From: Lachnospiraceae bacterium
GTDB lineage: Bacteria > Bacillota > Clostridia > Lachnospirales > Lachnospiraceae
Length of the DNA stretch: 64,000 nt
NCBI GenBank assembly: GCA_014804365.1
Contig: JAAUZX010000051.1
Location: 1-64,000, forward strand
Direction of reading: 5' to 3'
Position numbers and translations under genes: made by a program. The stretch's first letter is position 1; the number at the start of each line of letters is the position of its first letter. This document shows, piece after piece, positions 54,108 to 61,952 of the stretch. Below the pieces are notes generated by a model that was not told the origin of the DNA, ran no database searches, and was given only the letters and a program-made list of their open reading frames with translations.

Positions 54108-54261
54108 CTATGCGCGAAGCGAAAGGTGTATGTGCAAATTATCGTATTGTATGTTTTGAAATTATGCATTTGTAATGATGTTAGATGAGATATTAGAATT
54201 ATAAGCGGTTGCCGGCACTGATTAGTAATTGTTTCATCGTGGAAAGGGAGGATCAAAATAC

Positions 54262-55011
54262 ATGACAAAACCGGAAATGGTCATTTTTGATTATGGACAT
54301 ACGCTGCTCTATGAGCCGGGATTTAACGCGCTGCGATGTGAGGAAGCGGCCTATCCGTATATTGTGGAAAATCCGCAGAATCTTACGGCAGAGCAGATTT
54401 ACGAAGAAGTGCAGAAACTGTTTAGCCGGTTTAACGAGCAGAGAAACAGCGGCATAGAGATTCATGAATGGCAGTTTATGCGGCTGATCTATGAGTATCT
54501 GGGGATATCGTTTGGCGTTTCCTATGAGGAACTTGAAGAAATCGAGTGGAATGCCGCATCCGTGGGCGCGGTGATGCCCTATGCAGAGCAGATGTTGGAT
54601 TATCTGAATGAAAACGGCATACGCACGGCGGTTATCAGCAATATCGGATGGTCGGGACGTGCACTGACTAATAGAGTCAATAGACTTCTCCCGAATAACA
54701 GATTTGAATTTATCATGGCATCCAGTGAATATGTCATCAGAAAGCCGGACAAGATGTTGTTCGACATTGCGCTCAGAAAAGCGGGACTCCCGGCAGAGCA
54801 GGTTTGGTACTGCGGCGACAGCATAGCAAATGATGTGATGGGAGCCCATGGAGCCGGTATGTATCCGGTATTGTATGAGGGCGATACGCCGGGTGATTCT
54901 AATTCCTTTGCGCATCAAAATGACGGAATCAAGATTGATTTTGACTATCTGCATATTCATGACTGGCGCGAGATGGTGGAGGTTTTGAGAAAGGAAAACA
55001 AAAATGTATAA
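54262..55011 (+). CDS. HAD-family hydrolase
   Basis: A 249-residue haloacid dehalogenase-type phosphatase. Motif I is FDYGHTLLYE (the nucleophile Asp is in DYGHT), motif II SNIGWSG, motif III Lys in IRKPDKMLFDIAL, motif IV YCGDSIANDV. The cap domain is helical (about residues 20-100). It acts on a phosphorylated small molecule; the substrate is unknown. ATG 54262 follows GGGAGG; a start further upstream lies before this site. It overlaps the next HAD gene by eight bases, so two phosphatases are made together. Confidence 0.88.
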   Translation: MTKPEMVIFDYGHTLLYEPGFNALRCEEAAYPYIVENPQNLTAEQIYEEVQKLFSRFNEQRNSGIEIHEWQFMRLIYEYLGISFGVSYEELEEIEWNAASVGAVMPYAEQMLDYLNENGIRTAVISNIGWSGRALTNRVNRLLPNNRFEFIMASSEYVIRKPDKMLFDIALRKAGLPAEQVWYCGDSIANDVMGAHGAGMYPVLYEGDTPGDSNSFAHQNDGIKIDFDYLHIHDWREMVEVLRKENKNV

Positions 55012-55657
55012 GTACATACTATTTGATTTAGACGGAACTTTGACAGACCCGAAACTGGGTATTACAAGCTGTGTGCAGCATGCACTCAGGAAATTTGGGA
55101 TCGAGGAGCCTGACAGAGACAGGCTGGAACCGTTTATCGGACCGCCGCTGTCGGACAGCTTCCGGGAGTTTTACGGATTTGATGAGGAAAAAATACAGCA
55201 GGCGATTGCGTACTACAGAGAGCGGTTTTCTACGATCGGTTTATTCGAGAATGAAATCTATCCGGGGATACCGCAGATGTTAAAGGAACTGCAAGAGTCG
55301 GGACGACATCTGGCGGTGGCATCCAGCAAGCCCACCGTATTTGTGACGCAGATTTTGGAGCATTTCGGGATTCATGCATACTTCGAGGTGATTGTGGGGA
55401 GTGAACTGGACGGAACGCGGGGGAAGAAGGAGGAAGTTGTGGAGGAAGCTCTGCGGCAGCTTCTGCACGGCGCGGAACAGAGACAGGATGTTGTCATGGT
55501 GGGTGACAGGAAGTTTGATATCGAGGGTGCCAAAGCGTATCATATAGATTCTGTCGGCGTAGCATACGGCTATGCCGCGCAGGGAGAATTGGAAGCGGCG
55601 GGAGCCGATGTGGTCGTGGAGACGGTGGAAGAACTCGGGAAGGTTCTTATGCGGTAG
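55004..55657 (+). CDS. HAD-family phosphatase (phosphoglycolate phosphatase-like)
   Basis: A 217-residue phosphatase. Motif I is FDLDGTLTDPKLGITSCVQH, motif II ASSKPTVF, with the later Lys in GKKEEVVEEAL, and motif IV VGDRKFDIEGAKA. The four-helix cap lies between motifs I and II, as in Gph/PgmB-type enzymes. The pattern TDPKLGITSCVQHAL is typical of the phosphoglycolate phosphatase-like branch. The true substrate is not determined. It overlaps the preceding HAD gene by eight bases. Confidence 0.88.
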   Translation: MYKYILFDLDGTLTDPKLGITSCVQHALRKFGIEEPDRDRLEPFIGPPLSDSFREFYGFDEEKIQQAIAYYRERFSTIGLFENEIYPGIPQMLKELQESGRHLAVASSKPTVFVTQILEHFGIHAYFEVIVGSELDGTRGKKEEVVEEALRQLLHGAEQRQDVVMVGDRKFDIEGAKAYHIDSVGVAYGYAAQGELEAAGADVVVETVEELGKVLMR

Positions 55658-55765
55658 ATGGGCACGGATATGAGAACGGAATACTTTTCAAAGAAAAAGA
55701 CATATGGTAGGATTGTGATAGAAGTAAGGAAATGCAGGGAATATTTTAGATAAAGAGGTGATTAT

Positions 55766-56065
55766 TTGAGCGATAAAATATATACGCAGGAACAAATAAA
55801 GAGCATTTTATATCCGGTCTTTAAAGAATATGGGGTTCATAAAGCATTTCTTTTTGGCTCATATGTGAAAGGATCAGCGAAGGCAGAGAGCGATGTTGAT
55901 ATTGTTGTTGACAGTGGTCTGAGAGGGCTTTCTTTCTACGGGCTGTTGGAAGATGTGGTTACATCTCTTGATAAGAAAGTAGATTTATTGGATGTTACAC
56001 AGATTATTCCCGAATCAGAGATTGATCGGGAAATCAAAAAAACAGGAGTGATCATTTATGGATGA
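55766..56065 (+). CDS. MntA-like nucleotidyltransferase antitoxin
   Basis: A 99-residue minimal nucleotidyltransferase. The defining motif GSx10DxD is exact: GSYVKGSAKAESDVD (about residues 31-45). The start is probably a TTG at 55766, with AGAGGTG five bases upstream; no ATG fits. In the MntA-HepT (type VII) toxin-antitoxin system the antitoxin AMPylates a tyrosine of the HepT toxin. The neighbour at 56058 is HepT-like and overlaps by eight bases, which supports the assignment. Base composition and spacing are ordinary for the region. Confidence 0.87.
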   Translation: MSDKIYTQEQIKSILYPVFKEYGVHKAFLFGSYVKGSAKAESDVDIVVDSGLRGLSFYGLLEDVVTSLDKKVDLLDVTQIIPESEIDREIKKTGVIIYG

Positions 56066-56393
56066 TAAGGACAGGTATATACTGAAAAAGATATATCAGC
56101 ATATTGTGGCTGTATTGGAATACTGTGAAGAAGCTACTTGTTTGGAAGAATTTAGGGAAAATAAAATGCGAGTAGAGGCATGTGTTTTTAACTTAATGCA
56201 GATTGGAGAACTGGCAAAAACATCTTTGAGTGAAGAGTTGAAAGGCCAAATCACATCGATTCCGTGGAAGCAGATCTATGGAATGAGAAATAGAATTGTT
56301 CATGGATATGAAGGTGTTGAGATGCGGATTGTGTGGGATACAATTAAGGAAGATCTACCGATTTTAAGGGACGAATTAGAAAAGTATATATAA
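56058..56393 (+). CDS. HepT-like HEPN ribonuclease toxin
   Basis: A 111-residue all-helical HEPN (DUF86) protein. The catalytic and regulatory motif RX4HXY is exact in RNRIVHGY (about residues 76-83): Arg and His belong to the ribonuclease site and Tyr is the AMPylation target in characterised HepT proteins. It overlaps the antitoxin gene by eight bases, typical of a toxin-antitoxin operon. The toxin would cut RNA and arrest growth if not modified. Confidence 0.88.
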   Translation: MDDKDRYILKKIYQHIVAVLEYCEEATCLEEFRENKMRVEACVFNLMQIGELAKTSLSEELKGQITSIPWKQIYGMRNRIVHGYEGVEMRIVWDTIKEDLPILRDELEKYI

Positions 56394-56429
56394 TTTTTCT
56401 TTTTTGAAAAAATGTTTCAGAATATAGTA

Positions 56430-56487
56430 TTGACATCATGATAAGACTGTAGTAGTCTGTAATCAACAAACAGACTACTACAGTCTT
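56430..56487 (+). promoter_or_regulatory. BlaI-type promoter and operator
   Basis: TTGACA at 56430-56435 with a -10-like TAGTCT at 56453-56458 (17-base spacer). Overlapping the -10 box is a perfect 18-bp inverted repeat: AAGACTGTAGTAGTCTGT (56443-56460) and ACAGACTACTACAGTCTT (56470-56487). Each half is itself a dyad with GACT/AGTC ends and contains TGTAGTA-type sequence like that of BlaI/MecI operators. It probably lets the repressor at 56585 control its own operon. Confidence 0.7.
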
Positions 56488-56584
56488 ACATATTTTAATC
56501 TTATGTATTTTAAAAAGAAATATTACGAGTCATGCTGACTACAAGTCGGTCTAACACAGAATATGAGAAAGGCAGGAATGCAAG

Positions 56585-56953
56585 ATGGATCAGGAAATCA
56601 CCAAATTATTTGATTCTGAATTAAAAGTCATGGGAGTTCTATGGAATGAGGGATATGTTCCGGCGAAACACATCGCAGAGCAGTTGACCGGGGAGTTGGG
56701 CTGGAATAAGAATACGACATATACACTGATTAAACGCTGCATCAAAAAAGGCGCGATCGAGCGTTCGGAACCGAATTTCATGTGTCATGCGCTCGTAGCG
56801 AAAGAGGAGGTGCAGGAGGCGGAGACCAACGAGCTGATCAATAAAGTATATGACGGCTCCGCTGACAGGCTGTTTGCGGCTCTGCTTGGCAGAAAGAAAT
56901 TGTCCGCCGAGCAGATTGAGAAACTTCGGCAGATTGTCGGAGAACTGGAATAA
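56585..56953 (+). CDS. BlaI/MecI-family transcriptional repressor
   Basis: A 122-residue winged-helix repressor of the BlaI/MecI/CopY (Penicillinase_R) family. The DNA-binding part reads SELKVMGVLWNEGYVPAKHI and WNKNTTYTLIKRCIKKGAIE, which is the family's recognition-helix pattern. The C-terminal helices mediate dimerisation and carry the site cut on induction in known homologues. It lies downstream of a long dyad at 56443-56487, and upstream of a BlaR1-like M56 peptidase, so it is a sensor-protease/repressor pair. No beta-lactamase gene is present nearby. Confidence 0.9.
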   Translation: MDQEITKLFDSELKVMGVLWNEGYVPAKHIAEQLTGELGWNKNTTYTLIKRCIKKGAIERSEPNFMCHALVAKEEVQEAETNELINKVYDGSADRLFAALLGRKKLSAEQIEKLRQIVGELE

Positions 56954-57037
56954 AAAGTGTGGATTTGCCGCATACATTATCGGTGACGAAAGGTAACCTG
57001 ATGGAAAGCGCGAAGATGATAGAAATGGGGATAAACT

Positions 57038-60000
57038 ATGGGATTACTGCAAATGAGCTTATATGGGGCAATTATGATCTTGGCCGCAGTGTTGATACGG
57101 ATCGCGGCGGTCAACAGGCTGCCTAAGAGGACGTTTATCGTATTGTGGTGTGTTGTACTGACCAGACTGCTCATTCCGTTTGAGATTACGTCTGATTACA
57201 GCGTATATTCTTTTCTTGGGGTTGATGTGAAAATTGATTCCGTGGTTCGGGAAGATTCGGAGACGGGGCGGACGACAGGCAGAAGGTATGGAGAAGCACT
57301 GCCGCAGTCAGTGGCAAGAAATCGGGACGCATCAACAGGGCAGTCAAAGAAAGTAGAACAGGAAACAATAATATTACAGTCAGAGGCAGCGGGACAAGGG
57401 GCGTCAGAACAGCAGTCAAAGACAGCAGGACAAGGTACATCGGCACAGCAGTCAGCGACCACAGGCGATGATTTGCATACACAGGCTTTAAAGACACAGA
57501 ATGACGCCGGAGAAGCAAACCCGGCAGCCGCTGCGTATACTAATGTAGGTATCAATGCAGATGTCAATAAAGACGCAGCACCATCCGGAATGACCGGCAG
57601 TGTTATATCAGCGATAATGACTAAAATAGTCAATACAACAAGCAGCATGACCGCAATGATTATCTGGGCTGTGGGTGTAGTATTATGTGCCGTATTCTTC
57701 ATCGTCACCTACGTGCGCTGCCGGATCGAGTTCGCTATGTCTCTGCCCGTACAAAATGCATTTGTGGAAGCGTGGGTGGAGCAAAGGCGGATGGCGCAGG
57801 GGAAGAAGATCTTTTCGGCGTGGCAGAGAGACAAGGCCTCACGGGGAATCTGCCCTTCCGTGACTGTGAGAGTGTCTGACAGAATCGACACGCCATTGAC
57901 TTATGGAGTCGTTTACCCTGTTATCCTGCTGCCTAAGGGGACAGAGTGGGAGAAAACAGAGCAGTTGGAATATGTACTCTGGCATGAGTATATGCATATC
58001 TGTTACGGAGACAATGTGTTGAAACTGGTTATGGTCACTGCACTCTGCCTCCATTGGTTTAATCCTCTTGTGTGGGTGATGTATATACTGCTCAACCGGG
58101 ATATTGAACTCGCCTGTGATGAGAGTGTCGTGCACAGGTGCGGTGTCGATGACAAATCAGCTTATGCGAATATGCTGATCAGTATGGAAGCTAAGAGAAG
58201 CGGGCTTATGCCGCTTTGCAATAATTTCAGTCAGAATGCGATAGAAGAAAGGGTGCGTGCAATTATGAAGATTAAGAAGATTTCACTGGGCGCAGTTATT
58301 TTTGCGGCAGGTCTTGTAGTGGGTGTAACCACTGCGTTTGCCACATCATCAGCGGGGAATGCTGAGCGGACAGCCGCGTTAACTGATTCGGTCAATGACG
58401 ATATGGCACTGCAAAATGATACCGAATCAGAAACGGATCAGACAACCGGAACGAAGGTTGCCGATGCCGGTTTTACACAGGAAGAATACGATAAACTCAT
58501 AGCTCTTAGGTTCGACGGATACGAGGATATGACCGTGTCGGAATTTCAGGATAAAGTATGGGCGCTGACTGACACGCCGGAATACAGAGATTTATTAGAA
58601 CGCTTTTCGCAAAGCGAAGAATTTTATGAGAAGTGTGATACTGACGACAGGGCAGCGTTCCTGGTCAATGTACTGGACCCGTTGACCGGTGATAAATGGC
58701 AGGAACGGGATTTTAGCGGAGCCGTTTCGGTAAGCGGGATCGATTTGCCGCGACAGCAAAATGTACCATACGACATGGCAATTCTGGAATATGTGATGAC
58801 TGTGACGATCTTAGACGCTGACAGCCTGACTGTGGGAGACTATGTTGATACTCGTTTGGAACTGGCGGATCGGATAGCGAACTTTCTGTCAGGTTGTATG
58901 ACAGAGGAATTGGCGGACGAGGAACTGATGCTGGGAGTAATAGACAGCATGATCAGCGAATTGACAGCGGCCCTCAGTACAGAGGATATTCGGGTCGATA
59001 TGGAGTGGGTATACCGGCCGCTTGCGTCTTATCGCACGGATGGCAGCGATACGCCGGAAGAAGGCTGGGACTGGGAAACAGAATATCAGAGGCAGCAGGA
59101 AGAAGTACGGGCTTTGGAAGCGGAATATCAGAGGCAGCAGGAAGAAGAGCGGGATTTGGAGGCGGAGTATCAGAATGATCGGGCAGAACAGTGGGAGGAG
59201 GTACTTAAGCCATATATACCCTTCGGGCTTACCTGTGCATATGACATACAGGCGGATGAAGGTAAGATGTACTTTCAGGGTAAGGAAGTGCGGGGACTCA
59301 TGGATGAGAAGCGCGGCATATGGATCACGGAACATTCCGGAATCGGTGAGAATATATACGCAGAGGACAGTATAGAGCTGTACGCGGTCTATGATGAAGA
59401 TGGAAGTCTTACCGGACTGCGGGCAGCTACCGGGAAAGAGCAGGATGAGTGGAACCTAAGGCGCAGGCAGTCAACGGACGGGTGGCATGATGTCAGTGAG
59501 GAAGTCAGGGAATTTCTGCCCGGTACGAATGAGGACTACGACCATATGCTTTCCTTGAAAAAGTCTGAATACGGGAAGATGTCGCTGGCAGATTTCAACA
59601 GAGAGCTGCTTGCGTGGGGCAATGAGCACTCCGACAGTTACGACAGAATCGAATGTGACAGAATCTGGGATGATTTCCGGGTGAACTTGTCGGAAGAGGA
59701 TAAGGAGTTTATTACCCGTACGGTGAGGCTGTCCGGAAGAGAAAACGCAATGGTGGTCAGAAGCCTTTATAGAGGAAAGACAGAAGAGGAAGCGGAGGAT
59801 GTCAGTATCGGAGACGCCCTGACGAAAAATCCGGGGGATGAGGTGCCGCGGCTTACCTGGTGCCAGATGTATTACTCGTTCAGTTATCATGTCAGTGACA
59901 AGGAGAAGGTGACGGTCGGTGAAAGAGACCGTGCGGTAGGCGGCATGTTAGACGGCATACAGGAATTTTGGGACGAGACGGATATTGAGGATATCCTTAA

Positions 60001-60136
60001 GAGGGATAAGAGCGATATTATAGCCAAGCTGAATGAACTCGCGAAGAAGTACAGTACAAGGAATATCAAGATTACGGTCGCCAAAGAGGATCAAATCGGA
60101 TTCGAGTGCATGGATGAGAGGGAGTTTAGAAATTAG
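57038..60136 (+). CDS. BlaR1-like M56 peptidase with duplicated extracytoplasmic domain
   Basis: A 1032-residue membrane metalloprotease-sensor. Membrane helices lie near residues 5-22, 30-48, 205-226, 330-350 and 408-428. A Ser/Gln/Ala-rich loop (about 75-190) separates the second and third. The zinc motif is HEYMH (His316-Glu317...His320), with the distal Glu in RDIELACDESVV. Instead of the usual penicillin-binding sensor, with its SxxK motif, residues about 480-660 and 832-1025 form two copies of a domain of unknown function, joined by a coiled coil of 42-bp repeats. In family members the protease cuts the repressor on ligand binding. The ligand here is unknown. Confidence 0.85.
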   Translation: MGLLQMSLYGAIMILAAVLIRIAAVNRLPKRTFIVLWCVVLTRLLIPFEITSDYSVYSFLGVDVKIDSVVREDSETGRTTGRRYGEALPQSVARNRDASTGQSKKVEQETIILQSEAAGQGASEQQSKTAGQGTSAQQSATTGDDLHTQALKTQNDAGEANPAAAAYTNVGINADVNKDAAPSGMTGSVISAIMTKIVNTTSSMTAMIIWAVGVVLCAVFFIVTYVRCRIEFAMSLPVQNAFVEAWVEQRRMAQGKKIFSAWQRDKASRGICPSVTVRVSDRIDTPLTYGVVYPVILLPKGTEWEKTEQLEYVLWHEYMHICYGDNVLKLVMVTALCLHWFNPLVWVMYILLNRDIELACDESVVHRCGVDDKSAYANMLISMEAKRSGLMPLCNNFSQNAIEERVRAIMKIKKISLGAVIFAAGLVVGVTTAFATSSAGNAERTAALTDSVNDDMALQNDTESETDQTTGTKVADAGFTQEEYDKLIALRFDGYEDMTVSEFQDKVWALTDTPEYRDLLERFSQSEEFYEKCDTDDRAAFLVNVLDPLTGDKWQERDFSGAVSVSGIDLPRQQNVPYDMAILEYVMTVTILDADSLTVGDYVDTRLELADRIANFLSGCMTEELADEELMLGVIDSMISELTAALSTEDIRVDMEWVYRPLASYRTDGSDTPEEGWDWETEYQRQQEEVRALEAEYQRQQEEERDLEAEYQNDRAEQWEEVLKPYIPFGLTCAYDIQADEGKMYFQGKEVRGLMDEKRGIWITEHSGIGENIYAEDSIELYAVYDEDGSLTGLRAATGKEQDEWNLRRRQSTDGWHDVSEEVREFLPGTNEDYDHMLSLKKSEYGKMSLADFNRELLAWGNEHSDSYDRIECDRIWDDFRVNLSEEDKEFITRTVRLSGRENAMVVRSLYRGKTEEEAEDVSIGDALTKNPGDEVPRLTWCQMYYSFSYHVSDKEKVTVGERDRAVGGMLDGIQEFWDETDIEDILKRDKSDIIAKLNELAKKYSTRNIKITVAKEDQIGFECMDEREFRN
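59081..59173 (+). repeat. 42-bp tandem repeat encoding coiled coil
   Basis: Two 42-bp units (59081-59122, 59123-59164) and a nine-base partial unit encode EYQRQQEEVRALEA and EYQRQQEEERDLEA. This heptad-spaced repeat lies between the two copies of the unknown domain in the BlaR1-like protein. Confidence 0.8.
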
Positions 60137-60165
60137 TTGCAAAATACGAATTTACATGCTAGTAT
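60137..60165 (+). promoter_or_regulatory. Promoter of MFS transporter leader
   Basis: TTGCAA at 60137-60142 and TAGTAT at 60160-60165 with a 17-base spacer, beginning right after the stop codon of the BlaR1-like gene. The transcript would include a leader of about 440 bases before the MFS start codon. Confidence 0.55.
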
Positions 60166-60286
60166 TGAGAACAGATAATAGTATGATCCGTTTTAATTGT
60201 CTTAATGCTTCACACAGAATACAGAATATAGACAAGTGAAACATAAGGTTAATTAAAGTGAATCATACTAGGTAAGAGGTTAAAAC

Positions 60287-60415
60287 ATGTTCTGGAAAAT
60301 GACAAATCTGCAATTGAAAAAAGGTTATATTTTTCTCCTTAACGGGGATAGTGCGCCTTTTTTTAGGAAGATTTGTATAGGAACAGAGCGACCGGCAATG
60401 CTGTCGGGCAGATAA
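60287..60415 (+). CDS. Leader ORF upstream of MFS gene
   Basis: A 42-codon ORF from ATG 60287 to TAA 60415. AGAGG lies seven bases before the ATG, a good ribosome binding site. It begins MFWKMTNLQLKKGYIFLLNG and ends near ERPAMLSGR. The codons CTC CTT AAC overlap the first copy of a segment complementary to the MFS ribosome binding site, and GGGGATAGTGCGCC with seven T lies just after. Short leader ORFs before efflux and resistance genes often sense drugs by ribosome stalling. Translation of this ORF is inferred, not proven. Confidence 0.5.
   Translation: MFWKMTNLQLKKGYIFLLNGDSAPFFRKICIGTERPAMLSGR
60334..60343 (+). promoter_or_regulatory. Anti-SD segment 1 in MFS leader
   Basis: CTCCTTAAC at 60335-60343 is complementary over nine bases to GTTAAGGAG at 60596-60604, the ribosome binding region of the MFS gene. 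It lies inside the leader ORF. Confidence 0.5.
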
Positions 60416-60480
60416 CTGGAATATCAGTAGGATACTGGTCGTGCCGCAGTAAATCTTACAAAATAAAATAGGTACATTAT

Positions 60481-60489
60481 CTCCTTAAC
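60481..60489 (+). promoter_or_regulatory. Anti-SD segment 2 in MFS leader
   Basis: A second CTCCTTAAC, also fully complementary to the MFS ribosome binding region at 60596-60604. It lies just upstream of the 17-bp repeats, so pairing would loop out the repeat array. Confidence 0.5.
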
Positions 60490-60502
60490 GATATGGAAGA
60501 CG

Positions 60503-60587
60503 CTCATAATTGAGTGCAGTTCATATTCGAGCGCGGCTCACAATTGAGAGAAGCTCGTAATTGAACGCAGCTCACAATTGAACGCAG
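60503..60587 (+). repeat. Five 17-bp tandem repeats in MFS leader
   Basis: Five exact-length 17-bp units start at 60503, 60520, 60537, 60554 and 60571, with consensus CTCACAATTGAACGCAG; most units carry AATTGA and the second is the most diverged. A partial sixth (TTCAATTT) leads straight into the ribosome binding site. They could be protein-binding sites or a repeated RNA segment. Confidence 0.8.
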
Positions 60588-60612
60588 TTCAATTTGTTAA
60601 GGAGGTTTTTTT

Positions 60613-61719
60613 ATGTTAAATATTAAAAAACAAATATCGAAATTATATGCATCATCCGTGTTGGGGAATCTGTCCCTGACAGGCGCATGGGTGGCAATTC
60701 TTGCGGCGAGAGGCTATAGCTTGGTGGAGATCGGTCTGGCGGAGACTGTTTTCCACATTATCAGCCTGCTCTTCGAGATTCCGTCAGGTGTTCTTGCCGA
60801 TGTATTCGGAAGAAAAAATATGCTGTTGGTCAGCAGTATCATGCGGATGATCGGGAATATCATTATGATATTTTCCTGCAATCTGTTTATGGTATGTACA
60901 TCGATCGCATTTCAGGCGCTCAGTTATAACTTTTCATCGGGATCGGGAGATGCGCTTGCATACGATTCTCTGAAAACGGTGGCGCATGAGGGGTATTACG
61001 AAAAGTATGCTTCCAATCAATTGATCATCTACCGCCTTTGCAGCGGAGTCTCGACCTTGTGTGCCGGTTTCGCACTTTTGATCGGGCATAAACTGGCGTA
61101 CAGCACGGACGTTTGCATGTGTATTGTGCAGATAGGTCTTCTCATGACATTGCAGGAAGTGCGCATAGGGGAGGAGCGGGGCAATTGTCAGGAAAACATG
61201 ATCGCTTCGATCAGAAGGGAACTTATCACGTGTTTTGCTGAAAGTATTTCCTTTCTGAAAAGCGCGAAGAAGGCAATCTTATTGATGTTTTGCAATTCGC
61301 TGGTCGGTGCGGTTGACATTTTACTGCTGTTTTTCCTGCAGGCGAAGCTGCCGGAGGCGGGGATGCCGAACTGGGCGCTTGGTTTTTCCCTGTTTTTCAT
61401 GGAGATGGGAGGCATACTCGGTGCTAAAGCGATACTTTGGTTTAAGAAAGTACGCTACCGGAGCGTGTTCATGGTGACGGTATTTCTGGTGTTTACTGGA
61501 GTCTTAATCGAGCATTCCGGGATGTATATCGTCATGACGATCGGCGGGTTTATCGCTGCACTCAGTGATGATGCCCTTCAGGTGAGAACGAATACGATTC
61601 TTCAGGATAGTTTTCCGTCCGAGCAGCGGGCGACGTTGATTTCCATAGAATCGTTCACATTTTCAGTGATTATGATCGTGTTGTCACCGCTTGCGGGGAT
61701 TATGTTTTCACATTGGTAA
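60613..61719 (+). CDS. MFS transporter, probably C-terminally shortened
   Basis: A 368-residue major facilitator protein with about eleven membrane segments. The loop after helix 2 shows the MFS motif A form EIPSGVLADVFGRKNMLLVS (about residues 54-73). The C-terminal helix reads SFTFSVIMIVLSPLAGIMFS and the protein stops right after it, so the final helix seen in ordinary 12-helix relatives seems to be missing. A hairpin-rich 70-bp stretch and a terminator follow directly. A role in drug efflux is suggested by the regulated leader upstream (promoter, leader ORF, anti-SD segments), but the substrate is unknown. ATG 60613 follows AAGGAGG. Confidence 0.8.
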   Translation: MLNIKKQISKLYASSVLGNLSLTGAWVAILAARGYSLVEIGLAETVFHIISLLFEIPSGVLADVFGRKNMLLVSSIMRMIGNIIMIFSCNLFMVCTSIAFQALSYNFSSGSGDALAYDSLKTVAHEGYYEKYASNQLIIYRLCSGVSTLCAGFALLIGHKLAYSTDVCMCIVQIGLLMTLQEVRIGEERGNCQENMIASIRRELITCFAESISFLKSAKKAILLMFCNSLVGAVDILLLFFLQAKLPEAGMPNWALGFSLFFMEMGGILGAKAILWFKKVRYRSVFMVTVFLVFTGVLIEHSGMYIVMTIGGFIAALSDDALQVRTNTILQDSFPSEQRATLISIESFTFSVIMIVLSPLAGIMFSHW

Positions 61720-61724
61720 AAAAA

Positions 61725-61785
61725 TCGAGCAGAGCTCGATTGCGAGATTTGCTTGCTTACGCTTCGCAAACTCGTGGCAATCCGG
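61725..61785 (+). repeat. Hairpin-rich stretch after MFS gene
   Basis: ATCGAG/CTCGAT forms a short hairpin just after the stop codon; then CGAG(A)TTTGC and GCAAACTCG pair around a loop containing GCTTACGCTTC. The same 11-mer appears reversed near the window start (about 7-17). It resembles the small nested hairpins in palindromes A2 and A4, so it may be part of a related repeat. Confidence 0.45.
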
Positions 61786-61810
61786 GTAATTTCCTATGGT
61801 GTAAAAATAC

Positions 61811-61839
61811 AAAAAGCCGGTTGAGTACAATCGGCTTTT
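61811..61839 (+). terminator. Terminator after MFS gene
   Basis: AAAAGCCG and CGGCTTTTT form a stem with an interrupted loop (GTTGAGTACAAT) followed by T residues at 61835-61839. A convincing Rho-independent terminator for the MFS transcript. Confidence 0.8.
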
Positions 61840-61952
61840 TCAGTATAATAAAGACGAAACAGTGGGGTAAAGGTTTAGGAAATAAGGTTTCCGAGAATGG
61901 TATGATACTGACGCAAATGCTGTACCTGTGCAGGCGATATAGGAAGGAAAGA

